DNA from: Lichtheimia corymbifera B2541
Lineage: Eukaryota; Mucoromycota; Mucoromycetes; Mucorales; Lichtheimiaceae
DNA: 40,923 bases
Reading direction: 5' to 3'
NCBI GenBank assembly: GCA_000697475.1
Contig: JNEU01000472.1
Coordinates: 1 to 40,923 of the forward strand
Under the pieces are notes generated by a model, which saw only the letters and a list, made by a program, of their open reading frames with translations, was not told the origin of the DNA and searched no databases. This document shows positions 1-11,738 of this stretch, in pieces (within the stretch, counting starts at the first letter, position 1; every line of letters begins with the position of its first letter). A program made the translations under genes and the position numbers.

Positions 1-167
1 CATCATGGTATACATGGGATGGGGTGATGTTGAACAACTATTTCAGGTACATTTCGCGGAAGGAGGCGGTTGTAATAAAACGAACAAAGAAACCGAAGCG
101 ATATCAGGTTATGTACCATGGTAGTCAAAAAAAATCACGAGTGCTTTATTTAGACATTGTAATGATA

Positions 168-624
168 TCAAGCTTTGTCTTTCTCGGATGCCTCCTTACG
201 CTTGTTCTTGATTGTAAAGTAATTTGAAAATGCCGTAGTAGCCTTGCCACAATCAAGATTTGGGTAAAATCCAAGTTGATAGGTTTCACCAGCAGGTAGC
301 TCATCCCAAATGTCAAATTCAAATGCGTCGTCACCAGTGATATCGACATCCTTGACAACATAGCCTAGGTTCTTTGGAGCAAAACCACCCGAGTCGATCA
401 GCTTGATGGATCCTGATTTGCATGATTCACCCATGAGACGAAACAATCCCTTCCCACCTATAGCCAATCAGTCTGAGCCAGGTATTCAATCTTTACACCA
501 TGCCAGTAAAATAAGAACTTTTTGTACCATTTTCCCATTGCGTGAATTGAGCAGGCCATGTAAAGTGGGTTGCAGATACCGCTGGGAGGAGTAGTGTAAG
601 GCGGATAATATATGAAAACTTCAT
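168..624 (-). CDS. small secreted protein, Kre9/KNH-like fold (128 aa, 2 exons)
   Basis: I see two exons on the minus strand, 624-528 and 457-168, joined across a 70-base GT-AG intron with matching phase. The product has a hydrophobic N-terminus ending in AVSA, which is a typical signal peptide with cleavage near residue 20. The mature part has two cysteines and ends in a Lys/Glu-rich tail with no GPI signal. Motifs such as DELPAGETYQLGFYP and the terminal SNYFTIKN resemble the Kre9/KNH1 (Ser-Thr-rich GPI-anchored family) beta-sandwich domain found in fungal cell-wall and secreted proteins. A TATATA element lies about 65 bases upstream of the start (689-694). Secretion is well supported; the fold is inferred from pattern only, and no enzymatic role is suggested. 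It is transcribed divergently from the gene at 1378. Confidence 0.72.
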
Positions 625-1377
625 GCTGCTTATGGCGTGATGATGGAAGCGTATCAAGATGAGTAATGCTGAAGCACACACAGTAGCTTATATAGGGGAT
701 GGTATTGTTGCCAATTCGCATATACCATCACAGGATCATTACAGGATTTTCGCTTCAGCTGTTATTGCTATCAAGAAATCCTGTTCCCAGCCATGATATC
801 GACAGCAGGGAACAACCGGTAATAGGCCTGCATAATACGTTGGCAGCAGAGTTCGATAAACAGACAGACTTTAAATCGGATGTTGTTTCTTAGGGATGCC
901 ATCAATATTAGCCAGCAAAAAATGTCGAATTCTGGTGGTGGATGTAGCTGTCATCTCTCAAGATACCATTTGCTGATATACGAAATGCTTTCAATAACAT
1001 GCGAGCATTTTGATATGCTACATTATCATCCATATTCTAGCCGCTTTCAGTTACTTGAACTCATGATACAGCTGTCAGATCAGTAAGCCGCAACCAGTAA
1101 GCCGCAAGTTACATAGCGGCTGGGTTTAATAACATCAACAAAGCAAACACACCATCCACGTTTCAAATATCCATCAGCTACATATTGACCATCATCATCG
1201 TACATAATCAAAAGAGCGGGGAAAAAGGGTATAAACCAATATGCACAGAAAAGCCGACGAGTGGGTGGTTCGTGCATTCCTATGCGTGTGTGTTGGTGAC
1301 GTTGGATATAACGGCTCATTTTTCTGACCGTTGTCATGGTTTAGCCTTATCCTTCTACTCGTTTCAAGATCCACACC
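625..1377. other. divergent intergenic region, no gene seen
   Basis: This 753-base spacer separates the divergent starts at 624 (minus) and 1378 (plus). It holds open frames under 90 codons with no recognisable domain, for example a minus-strand frame at 1080-1337. A short direct repeat of about 10 bases (agtaagccgcaa type) lies near 1082-1106. I treat the region as promoter sequence. Confidence 0.5.
689..694 (-). promoter_or_regulatory. TATA box of the secreted-protein gene
   Basis: TATATA on the minus strand lies about 65 bases before the start codon at 624, a normal distance for a fungal promoter. Confidence 0.5.
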
Positions 1378-3369
1378 ATGGCTGACCAGAATACACCTGA
1401 TCCTCGTTTTAAAGAAGGTACCTAATTCCTTTCGAGCACATTGTTTTGTTAATTAAGTTCTTATAACACAAGTAGTTATAATACCTGCGATATTGGAGAG
1501 GACGCGAGACGGTGCTATCTTTATGCAGGATATTGTTGACGAGCTGGAGGATTTCATTGTCGAACAATATGACGGTACGAAAAACTTTAGCGAGTACATG
1601 AACGCGTGGACGGCTAGGATACATGACGCGGCTACGCTTGCAAAGACCACTGTTGTAAGTATTGACCAGTATTTTGTTTACACATTTCATGTCTAATAGC
1701 CAAATAGCATCCAAACAAGGCATCATGGAAAGCCGTAAAACAAAGAGTTACAACAGCCGAGTCTACACCCAGGGAACAGGCTTCGAATGAGAATGAATCG
1801 CAAGCATCAGGGACACAAACCAGCAGATCACAAACATCCACGCAGCGCCACAAGTCATTGCTGAAGATGCAGCTAAACTCGTGTCAAAAAGCAAATCTTG
1901 AGCATGCACTTCAATCGATTGACAATTACAAGGATTCCGACCTCTGGATACTTAAATCAAGCAGCAATCCAGGTCAAAGAGTGGATAGAACCAAATCAGT
2001 TGAGCATAGGATCCGAGATTTTGCCCTCAAATCTCAGTTCTTCCAGTAAGTCGCATGGTGTATTTGAAATTGTTGAGTGCTGTCGTTTAACATTGATCCC
2101 AAGCCCTAGCGAGTCATTGATACTGGATTTGGAGGATGCACATTTGGAGGATGTTTTTACGAACGAAGAGCTAAAGGAGATCGAGGAGACCGGGGCCCCG
2201 ATAATACGAGAGGTTCCAGCTTCAGTGGGCGAGATTTTGAGTGAACTTGGAAAGCTGGTGAGACAAATAGACTATGCTTAGCAACGATACCTTTATTGAT
2301 CTCCAGCTTATCATCAATTAGCATTCACCCAAGGAAGCATATCTTTTTGCCCAAGCCATCAAACATGATCCGATATCTGAGCCATTGAAAGCTTGGATCA
2401 GCATGGCCGTCATGAGCTCGGCATATCTTTTCCTCTACAACTCGTCCCATCACCAGCATGCCGAACGACTCGAAGCTGATAGGATGTATCACATCTGGGG
2501 GTTTTTCAACAGCGTTTTTAAAGGATCGAATATCTGTGCGATTGGGTAAGCAGCGTTTATCTCACACTACATATCCCTGTACTTACATTCATGATTTCTT
2601 TAGCAAAGAAATGCAAAGTGCTGCCAATACCGACAATATCAACAGAAAGCGACGACTCTCAACTGTTAATGAGATTGCGAGGCGCGAGACTGGATTGCGG
2701 GCTGATACGATATACATGGGTGGCGACATTGAACTTGGATGCATGGAGACAGGATCCGTTGGAGACGACAGGAAGACAATGAGCGATGGTTTCTTGAAGC
2801 TTCCGATCATCTTGCGAGACCAACTTTTAAAGATCATCAACAAGCATCCATCCCTTTTGCACCAGGTGCACGTGATTGGGTATAATTTGCAAGGTACTCT
2901 TTTTCACAATAATCGCGCTTGAGGTTTCAGTGATTTTAACATGATCTTCTTAGGCAATAATGCTACCATGATCGACATGGACATCCCTGAAGGCAGAACA
3001 ACCCGCATTCGCCGTACCACCACCTTAAGCTTCCCATCATGCAGTCAAGACTTCATTGTGAGAATCGTACCGTTGCTCAAATTGGCTATTATCGGAAAAG
3101 TCATCATGGAAGATACTCAACAACTTATATCTTCTACCCCCATCCCACTCACTGCTGGAAGCCGACATGTTCCTCCCATACTCGTGCCAACATTTGTCCC
3201 ATTCTCCGATACAACCTCACCATCACCTACATCCTCCGAAGGCTCTACTGCATCTACACCTACAAGCTCCTCATCCTCATCTCAAACCGGTACAACTAAA
3301 TTCACAGGCTTCTCTGCAACCAATGCATCCATTAACACAAAAAGGACCAAGCACGCACAATCTTCTTAA
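1378..3369 (+). CDS. lineage-specific protein of unknown function (544 aa, 7 exons), intact copy
   Basis: Seven exons join in frame: 1378-1417, 1476-1654, 1708-2045, 2110-2257, 2322-2545, 2604-2893 and 2954-3369. All introns are GT-AG and 52-64 bases long. No catalytic domain is recognisable. Visible features are an acidic N-terminal region, a polar Ser/Gln/Thr linker around residues 80-150, a conserved-looking block at residues 336-356 (GLRADTIYMGGDIELGC) followed by a KLP..LRDQL helix and a VHVIGYNLQG strand, and a Ser/Thr/Pro-rich C-terminal tail of about 80 residues. This layout matches a family I associate with Mucoromycota hypothetical proteins; that is recollection, not a search result. 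A decayed tandem copy follows at 3902-5756, and comparison of the two copies supports the exon boundaries. There is no signal peptide or membrane segment. Confidence 0.72.
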
Positions 3370-3901
3370 AATCTCATGTCAACCCAGTACTGTCACTCAT
3401 CCTCCTTTTCATTCATTCATTCACTATCATTCTTGTACATCTATGCAAAGGTTTATTATCATCCATCTATTTTCTTGCACAGTGTAAAAATCTTTATGTA
3501 TACCTCCACCATTCAAATCGCCATTCCCACTCGATCACATACCTTCGTTATAGTTATCGCACATATATAAAATAAAAACCCCAATGCCATGCCGGCTCGT
3601 ATACCCATCTCAACCATTGTGGTAACAAATAGTGGCATCATCATGGATACTATTGTTGATGCTCATAACATATGAGTGAGTGCATGTGTGTAGAAAAGAG
3701 AGAAGGGAGAATAAGCAACCAGTAGCAGGCCTGTAGAATAATGGTACATTGTTGAGATGATTGTTGCCTTTATTCGTTTGGGAATTCGTGGGGGAGTACA
3801 ATTTGCTGGAGTTTTCCTGGGGGTGTTTGAAGAAGGGTGATCACACCTTACACAGAGGGCTTCCTTATCCTTTCTTGTACTCAATTCAAGCGATCCACAT
3901 C
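3370..3901. other. spacer between the two copies
   Basis: This holds the 3' flank of the intact gene, which is AT-rich with a tataaaataaaa stretch near 3567 that could serve in polyadenylation, and then the 5' flank of the second copy. No separate gene is seen. Confidence 0.5.
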
Positions 3902-5756
3902 ATGACTTACCAAAGCTTTCCTGGTCTCCGGTATGGAGAAGGTAACTAATTCTTTTCGGGCATATTGGTTTGTTCTTTCAAGTCTCATAAAAGATAATAG
4001 TGATAATACCTGCGATTTCGAGGAGGGCGCGAGATCGTGTTATCTTTATGCAGATCAATGACAAGCTGGAGGACCCCATTGATGAACGACAGGAGCACAC
4101 GCAAGACTTTTATGAGTGCAGGAACACGCAGTTGATGAGGATAAAAGGATCGGGCCACGCTTCTATAGACCACTATTGTAAGTATCGACCAATATCTCGT
4201 TTGCGCCTTCCATGTTGTCTAATAGCCAAATCGCATGCAGACAAGGCATCATGGAGAAGAGTGACAACAGCGCAATCAACACCCAAGGTACCCTTGTCGA
4301 GCGAGACTGGATCACAAAGCATATGGATCACACGCGTCAAGTCAACCAGCAAGCCAAACCAAGGGGTGGATAAGACCATATCAGTTGAGCACAGGATCCG
4401 AGATTTGCCATCAAATATCGGCTGCAGTAAGTCGCATGATGGGTGTTTGAAGTTGGTGAGTGCTGTTTTTTAACATTTTACCTATAGCCTTAGCCAATCA
4501 TTGATAGTGGATCTGCAAGAACACCACGTTGGAAGGAAGTGTTTACCATTGAAGAGCTGACGGAGATCGAGGAGAATGGGCGCCAAACCACCCGTGAGGT
4601 TCCTGTCGCCATAGATTAAGGTTTTGAATGGACTCAGAAAACTGGTAATACGGATAGCCAATGCATAGGAATGATATCTTTATTGATCTCCAGGCTATCA
4701 TCATCTAGCATTCACCCAAGGAAGCATACCTTTTTTCCCAATCCATCAAACATGATCCGATGTCTGAGCCATTGAAAGCTTGAATCAGCATGGCGGTCAT
4801 GAGCTCGGCATATCTGTTCCTCTGCAACTCGTCCCATCACCAGCATGCTGAAGCGCTCGAAGCTGACAGAATGATCACATCTGGGGGTTTTTCAATAGCG
4901 TTTTTCGTGGAAGCGATATTTGTGCGATTGGGTAAGCAGTGTTTGGATGATATCTCACACTATCCTTGTACTTACATCCATGATTTCTTTAGCAAAGAGA
5001 TGCAAAGTGCTGCCAATACCGACAATATCAACAGAAAGCGACGACTCTCAGCTGTTAATGAGATTGCGAGACGAAAGACTGGATTGCGGGCTGATACGAT
5101 ATACATGGGTGGCGACATTGAACTTGGATGCATGCATGGAGACAGGATCCGTTGGAGACGAAAGCAAGGCTTTGAGTGATGATCTCTTGAAGCTTCCAAT
5201 TGTTTTGCGAGACCAACTTTTAAGAATCATCGGCGAGCATCCATCCCTTTTATACCAGGTGCACGTTATTGGATATAATATACAAGGTACTCTTTTTCAT
5301 ATTAATCGCACTTGAGGTTTTAGTGATTACTAACATGATCTTCTTAGGCAACAATGCACACTGATCGACATGGATACACCTAAAGGTAGAACGACACACA
5401 TTCACCGTACCACCACCTTGTGTTTCCCGTCATGCAGCCAAGATTTCATTGTGAGGATCGTACCGTTGCTCAAATTGGCTCTTTGGAAAAGTCATTATGG
5501 AATATACAATACAACTTATATCTTCGACCACCTCGGAAGTCGACATATTCCTCTCTTACTCGTGCCAACGTATGTCCCGTTCTCTGATACGACGCCGACA
5601 TCATCATCTACATCCTCCGAACGTTCTACTGCATCTACATCCACAGGCTCCTCATCTCGATCCTCTGCAGTCAATGTATCCAATCACGCAAAAAGGACCA
5701 AGCTGTTGCCAATAACTTCCTATCATCATTGGCCATCCAACACGTTAAATCCTTGA
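3902..5756 (+). pseudogene. decayed tandem copy of the 1378-3369 gene
   Basis: The ATG at 3902, exon 1 (3902-3941) and the intron that follows align with the intact copy, and exon 2 from 4001 still opens in frame. Several lesions then break the gene. The third exon has changed phase, so the old intron 2 can be read through in frame. Near 4530-4575 a one-base shift leads to a stop, and the corrected frame stops at 4617-4619. A 4-base duplication (gcat) at about 5130 shifts the conserved block into a stop at 5177. A net 2-base loss lies near 5355. The final Ser/Thr tail frame remains open to 5756. Transcription may persist, but the full protein cannot be made by the splicing pattern of the intact copy. 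Confidence 0.8.
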
Positions 5757-6152
5757 TCGCTTGTGGAACTGCGACGATTATATCCAATAACCCAAAAAGC
5801 GCTAAGCACGCCCAATCTTGTTGAAATCTCATGCCACTCCAATTCAGCCACTCATATCATGCATTGAAATTCATGTACGCCAGTGTAAAGGTTTACCTCA
5901 TCCATTTATTTTCTTGTACAATGTAAAAATCTTTATGTATTCCTCTCCAACATTCATATTGCCATACCTCCCCACTCAATCATGTACCTTCATTATATTA
6001 CAAAGATGCATACATAAAAGCTCGATGACATGACGGCTCGTGTACTCATCTCAACCATTGTTGTAACAAAAATTGGCATCATCATGAACACTATTGCAGG
6101 TGCTCATAACATGTGAGTGAGTACGTGTGTAGAAAGGAGAGGAAGGGAGAAT

Positions 6153-6601
6153 AATTTTACAAACAGTTGGTCAAGCCGCGCCTTTGGTGTCGCAGAGTAC
6201 ATAACGCTTCAGGGCATAGGATGAGTTAACATCCTATCACTTGCGAGTAACTAAAGCTCCATATGTTTAACAATTAAGAATTTATTTGATGCAGAGACTC
6301 TCGCAAGAAATGGATATTGTATATTTGATGTCAATAACGAGATGAGGTGCGTTGCGATGGCTTTCAGAAGATGGTCGCCGATGATATAGCATTTCGTTGT
6401 CGTGATAGTGCTTGTGAGCGAGGCGCGCGTACTCGAGAGTAGAACATAGTCGTGGACATAGGCGCTGCCGTACAATCGCATCTAACACACATCTATTGAA
6501 TAACCCATACGTGTCATTGGCCTAAGATGCTACCCGAACGTCTAAACCACCCACTAAACATAATACAACCTGATGACATCAACCAACGCATACGACATGT
6601 T
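6153..6601. other. intergenic region left of the minisatellite
   Basis: About 450 bases without a convincing gene. A 76-codon minus-strand frame (6251-6481) has protein-like composition but no domain, start context or splice partners that I can support. Confidence 0.4.
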
Positions 6602-7269
6602 CATCCATGAGAGGGACATCTTGCCAGCAGGCACTGCAAGGCCATCGGATTTCACATAGCAATAACGAAAATGAAGAAAGAAGAAAACGCCATGATCCAT
6701 CCATGAGAGGGACATCTTGCCAGCAGGCACTGCAAGGCCATCGGATTTCACATAGCAATAACGAAAGAAGTCAAATGAAGAAAGAAGAAAACGCCACGAT
6801 CCATCCATGAGAGGGACATCTTGCCAGCAGGCACTGCAAGGCCATCGGATTTCACATAGCAATAACGAAAGAAGTCAAATGAAGAAAGAAGAAAACGCCA
6901 CGATCCATCCATGAGAGGGACATCTTGCCAGCAGGCACTGCAAGGCCATCGGATTTCACATAGCAATAACGAAAATGAAGAAAGAAGAAAACGCCACGAT
7001 CCATCCATGAGAGGGACATCTTGCCAGCAGGCACTGCAAGGCCATCGGATTTCACATAGCAATAACGAAAGAAGTCAAATGAAGAAAGAAGAAAACGCCA
7101 CGATCCATCCATGAGAGGGACATCTTGCCAGCAGGCACTGCAAGGCCATCGGATTTCACATAGCAATAACGAAAGAAGTCAAATGAAGAAAGAAGAAAAC
7201 GCCACGATCCATCCATGAGAGGGACATCTTGCCAGCAGGCACTGCAAGGCCATCGGATTTCACATAGCA
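6602..7269. repeat. minisatellite, 7 copies, 96/104-base units in a 304-base higher-order period
   Basis: The phrase ccatgagagggacatc recurs at 6605, 6701, 6805, 6909, 7005, 7109 and 7213. Spacings are 96, 104, 104, 96, 104 and 104 bases. The 8-base difference is a gaagtcaa insertion in the spacer between aacgaaa and atgaagaaag, present in long units and absent from short ones. The core of about 60 bases (gagaggg to cacatagca) appears invariant, and the first spacer differs by one base (catgatcc in place of cacgatcc). Each core holds an inverted repeat, TGCC-AGCA-GGCA. The seventh copy ends at catagca before unrelated sequence. Open frames across it arise from periodicity, and since 96 is a multiple of 3 but 104 is not, continuous coding is unlikely. 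Confidence 0.95.
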
Positions 7270-7967
7270 GCGGTGAAAAGAAAAACGAGCTCTAAACTTC
7301 TGGGTGTGAGAACCATACACAAGACACCGTTGCCACGTCACAGATTTTGGGTTGTCATGGCACTCTGGTAGTAACGTCACCCAGCCAGCCAGTTTTGCTA
7401 TACCATGTCACGTGCATATTCACCATGCGTGCACCAATTTTACTCCACCATCTCGTGTGCACCAATTTTCCTGCTTCATCTCACACGCTACTTTATTTTT
7501 AATTTATTCAATCTGCTTACATCGCCACTTTATTAAAAAGTGCTTTATTCTGTCGAATGTTGTATTCTATGACCTAAATAATACTCCACAGTGACCGTGT
7601 ATGCTTTTCAATGCTTAGCTTGTGTTGCTCCTGTCAAATGAATGCAAGCCAATTCAGCCCGGGGTCATAACACGTGTTAGAAGTGCATGGCTCTCCATCA
7701 CCGCTTATATGTTCTTGATTTATCACCGTCAAGGCGTATCCATGGAATCCTTACTAGGTATCACCATATTCAATTTACACATAAAGTCATTATGATAGTC
7801 GCTGACAAGCGCATGAACGATTTATTTCTCGAGGAATTATTAGGGATCAATTTGCAGGAACAACACCCCCGAGCCTAGTGTGCGGAGTGCCAATCTGTCA
7901 CGAGTCTAGAAACGACGTGGTGGTTCGCAAGGGATAGTACACCTCATCTCTTTCTACTCTACTCATC
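7270..7967. other. upstream region of profilin
   Basis: About 700 bases with no supported gene. It contains two CACGTG E-box cores, at 7409-7414 and in a perfect 10-base palindrome AACACGTGTT at 7669-7678. The stretch before 7968 is C/T-rich, as expected for a fungal 5' leader. Confidence 0.45.
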
Positions 7968-8568
7968 ATGTCTTGGCAAGCTTACGTCGATAACAATCTT
8001 GTTGGCACTGGTCAGGTCACTCAGGCCGCCATCTACGGTACCAATGGTGCTCAATGGGCTACTTCCCCTGGTTTCCAGGTAACACGCGTGTTTTCATCTA
8101 CCCATCTCGGAAGAAAGGAACCCCTTTTTCTCATTCGATGTTGCTTTCTGGCTTGTAGCTTAGTGCTGCCGAAGTTCAAGAAATCGTGGGTGGCTTCTCA
8201 AACCCTGATGATGTTCGTGCAAAGGGTGTTCACGTCAACGGCGTCAAGTACTTGACCCTTTTGGCCAGTGAGCGTTCTATCTATGGCAAGAAGGTACAGT
8301 ATGAGAGGAGGAAGGGTCTCGGATAAAATAGATCGTTGACTTGGGTTGCTGATTACTGTATAGAATGCCGATGGTGTCTGTATCGTCAAGACGAACCAGG
8401 CTATCCTCATTGGTCTCTACACCGAAGGTATCCAGCCTGGCAACTGTACCAAGGTCGTTGAAGGTTTAGCGGACTACTTGATCTCCGCTGGCTACGTAAG
8501 TTGATATTATCAAGTGGGATCCAAGTATGATATGATTGTACTAATGGGGTATTTGTATGAAATAGTAA
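7968..8568 (+). CDS. profilin (126 aa, 4 exons)
   Basis: Profilin binds monomeric actin, poly-proline ligands such as formins, and phosphoinositides, and promotes actin filament assembly in the cytoplasm. The exons are 7968-8078, 8159-8293, 8364-8495 and 8566-8568, all with GT-AG introns and phase 0 joins. The last exon supplies only the stop codon, with a CTAAT branch point before it. The protein is 126 residues, the normal fungal length. It begins MSWQAYVDNNLVGTG, the classic N-terminal helix with the Trp and Tyr of the poly-proline site, and ends with the typical C-terminal helix KVVEGLADYLISAGY. The central AKGVHVNGVKYLTL and the NQAILIGLY strand also match the family. Confidence 0.97.
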
Positions 8569-9862
8569 ATCCACCACAGACAAGCATTTTACCCACTTCT
8601 GTAGCACGCATTTCCTCATAAACATGTTTCTTTCACTGGAATGATTTACCAGCTCAATTCACATTTTGCATTTTCGTTGGGTGTCATTGGTGGTGATTAA
8701 CTTTTCGGTAAACAAGATTCACACGGCCTTCTGCATTTAGAGTCTTCTTTGAACATATCAATATGGATGATGTAGCATTATGACCGAATCATTCATCGAG
8801 CATTACCAGCATGCACTACACTGTCAACCGGCCAAAAGATGCCGTGGATGTATATTAGTTGGGTTGGCTTGGCTACCGAGTGCTGTGACACATGTAACCA
8901 ATAAAGTGGAGCTCGTCGGCAAAATAGTAGAAATTCACCCATTGTGAGATTCAACATCGTGTCAAATAAAGCTTTTATAAATCCATCAAACGTAAAGTGC
9001 AAGTAAAGTCTCTGATATTTGGATTGCAGGAGATGACATGCTAGACACCGGTTGCAGAGTTCGGTAGTAGGGATGATGATCCTGTACTGCAACAGAAGGA
9101 GATACCATTGGCAACTGGGATATTATGCGTCATCAGGAAAGTGGCGTCATTTCTTAAAGGACATATAGATGTGCTAGTGGGATATCTGGATGGGACGGCG
9201 TGGTACATTTATGTAGCAACCAAGTAATCAGCTATTTGCTACTGCGCCCCAAAGGAGGAAACAATATCCAGACTTTGTTACCCAAGATTCGAAGGTATCC
9301 TAAATCGATGGGCTACAATCATCATCTAACACGCACCTATATATTCCTGATATCGACTGCTACGTGAACTCCTGCGTGGGAGAAGGAAGCGTTAAAGGTG
9401 TTTTACGTACACTTGCAATAGGATGGCAAAGGCTGTCGAGCTTTAAGGCAACCTATATTATATTATACTAACATCATTTGGGTGACGAGGGTTGGTTCTT
9501 TGCTATGGATTGATAGTAGTTGATCCAATTGCGTTTGAAGATGTCTTATTGGGAATATGAAGATATTAACGCAGGACGAGAACTGCGAGCATGGTGGGAA
9601 GGATATCCAAAACGCAATGAGCTTTATTCAAAATACTAGCGTAAGAGCATGATGACTATGATGCTATGCTTAAAAGTGATTCCCAAGATCTGATGACAGT
9701 GGTGAGAAACAAGGTTATCAGGTATGATGCTTTCCACAAGACATGTCTCTTTTGCCCACAGGATTAAAGTCACGAGGGTGCAAGCGGGAATGATGATTGA
9801 TGGATGCTGCTTTATTGCATAAACAGTCGGAAAAGTACACGCTACAACTTTGATCCCGCACC
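8569..9862. other. 1.3 kb intergenic region, no gene seen
   Basis: The profilin 3' flank and the promoter of the next gene lie here. The longest open frame (8793-9092, minus) is rich in Cys, Leu and Ile, lacks splice partners and has no recognisable domain. No tRNA or repeat was found by eye. Confidence 0.45.
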
Positions 9863-10520
9863 ATGGTCCACGCTACTGGTGACAGCAATGCCATGGTTCT
9901 CAATCGGCTTCAAGCATTGATCAAGGCTCAAGACACGCGTATGAATATATACAAAGAGTTCAATGAGTAAGTCGTCGTCTTCCCATTGCAGGTTTAACAC
10001 CAACCTTTACTCATTTGGAACCACAGCGCTTTCCAAGATTACTTGAACGATCGATGTCCAGAAGAGCAGTATTTGTCCATATGTCGAATTGCTACAGAGG
10101 GCTTCCAGGAGGTGTCATCCGAGGTGCAAACGATAGAGCAAGCTCTCACTGAAGAAGGACGTAATGATCTTTCGCAAGCTGTACGCAGGCTTCAAGATAA
10201 AGAAAAGGACAAGTTACAGCTGGTAAGCAAAGCTCATAATTTTGGCTATGGAGGAAGACTGAAGGTAGGATGAGATAGACCGTTCATTTGCAAATCTATA
10301 CGATTGAATCTCGGAAAGGCGAAAAGGATTATGACACAACTATCCAAGAGCATCGTGAAAGGTAGGTGGTGGTGGGAGGAATGGGATGACAATCCAGAGG
10401 AGGAGGAAGTTCACATCGTCAACAAATAGACTCGATAGCGCTATCAGTGACATTGGTGAAATCTGGGATGAGATCCGACAAGAAGCAGCAGAGCTGTCAT
10501 TTGCCGTCGCCGAGTCATAG
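9863..10520 (+). CDS. REX1-B (required for excision 1-B) domain protein (157 aa, 4 exons)
   Basis: Exons 9863-9966, 10027-10222, 10279-10361 and 10430-10520 join in frame into 157 residues. The order of features matches the REX1-B family (human REX1BD/C19orf60, named after Chlamydomonas REX1, linked to DNA repair): an opening helix VLNRLQALIKAQDTRMNIYK, the aromatic FQDYLND segment, CRIATEGFQEVSSEVQTIE, and the coiled-coil AVRRLQDKEKDKLQL leading to a final acidic helix SDIGEIWDEIRQEAAEL. The protein is almost wholly helical with no signal or membrane segment. Its molecular role in fungi is not established. Identification is from remembered family pattern. Confidence 0.8.
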
Positions 10521-11364
10521 CATGGATACACAACATCACACATTCTATCGAGGATTCTAATGCTGATTGTACTATTTGTTTGGCTCCAATTATCCACATG
10601 TGTAACAATAAAAACGAGATGCCTGGGTACCTGATGTGCATATACCACGCCTTTTGAATCATAAATAGAATGCTTCAGCCTACATTATGTGTTTGAGGAC
10701 GCCATAGACGCAGGAAAAAGTGTTGTGCCGTATGCAGGTGCATAGGATTTGGCGTCAGGCAACTTTGTCGTTGGCATAACACTACATCCACCACCCACAT
10801 GCACATGATCAAATGTTACGACACAAGGGATATTAGGGGGGTTTGCATGCGCAATGGGCATGCTGCATACTATTGTGAATGACGTACCAACATATTCTGT
10901 AACTATAATTCTTTCATCCTTCTTCTCAAATGATCATCACAGGGCACAGCTTCTTGATGTTTACAAAGATCCAACAAACCTCTTCTTTCAAATGGCGATG
11001 ATCGAATGTGAAACCGTATTAGCCAATCTCACTGGCCCAATTCAACAATGGAGAAATGGTTGTCTCCTTTGCCGCTGTGTGTAATAGCCGATCAAGGTTG
11101 TTGAATGAGACATTTTACTTTATGTTGTGGAAACGTCCCCTACAGATTTGTTTTGCTGCTTGTACCTGTTTTTTTTTCCCATGAAAATTGGCCCCTTGCG
11201 TCCTCGTGGCCTTTTTGTTACGCGATCGTTTATCGAGAAAAGGGAAAGCTTCCCCGGAATCCATCCGCTGAAGGCTTGTGTGTGTATTTTGCCCAAAGTT
11301 GTATAGCTCATCAGCTTTACGGAGCGTGAAATCCGAGAGATCCACTGAATGTCACTAGAATCTA

Positions 11365-11599
11365 CACGTGCGACATTTGATTGGCTTTTGAAATTCTTGC
11401 CTTAACAATACATTTTGCCTGTTTCTTATCCATTTGTTTGACTTTATATAGATAATTTCTCGCTAAAGCCTCAAAAACCCCAAGGATCGGCAAGATACAT
11501 GCATAGACCGATCAACAATATCAATTATAAAGGGGTAATAATAGTAAAATGCATGTTGAAAGGAGCAAAACAGTGCTGTCGAAAGAAATAGTACACGTG
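11365..11599 (+). promoter_or_regulatory. two CACGTG (Pho4-type bHLH) sites upstream of the phosphate transporter
   Basis: CACGTG cores lie at 11365-11370 and 11594-11599, 466 and 237 bases before the transporter start. In yeast, the phosphate-starvation factor Pho4 binds CACGTG. Control by phosphate is an inference; other bHLH factors use the same core, which also occurs elsewhere in this window. Confidence 0.35.
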
Positions 11600-11738
11600 A
11601 GGTTGCGTGGTATCGTGTGTGGTGCTCTGGTCCAATCATAGATGGCGACGGTTACACCCGACTTGGCGCTTGTTTTTCCGTAACCCGCACACAGACTTTT
11701 TCAAAGAGCTACTTTAGTTTACAAATCCTGGCTGTTGG

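Larger units (their letters stand above)
1340..6152 (+). repeat. tandem duplication of a whole gene with flanks (about 2.4 kb unit)
   Basis: Sequence from about 1340 to 3710 is repeated from about 3862 to 6152. Matching landmarks include the 5' flank before each ATG (ccttatcctt...), every intron position, the block at 2604-2760 against 4993-5150, and a shared 3' flank (3597-3710 against 6034-6152, around tcatctcaaccattg). The offset falls from about 2,525 to about 2,390 bases along the unit and ends near 2,440, so several indels have accumulated. Exons are more alike than introns and flanks. The first copy is intact and the second is broken. Confidence 0.85.

Noticed and set aside
6554..7166. 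Open frames of about 100 codons across the minisatellite, on both strands, with repeated peptides
   Set aside because: They follow from the repeat itself. The 104-base spacing shifts frame, the frames overlap on both strands, and there is no start or domain support.
8793..9092. 99-codon minus-strand frame between profilin and the REX1-B gene
   Set aside because: No domain, no splice partners and no leader or TATA context; likely chance.
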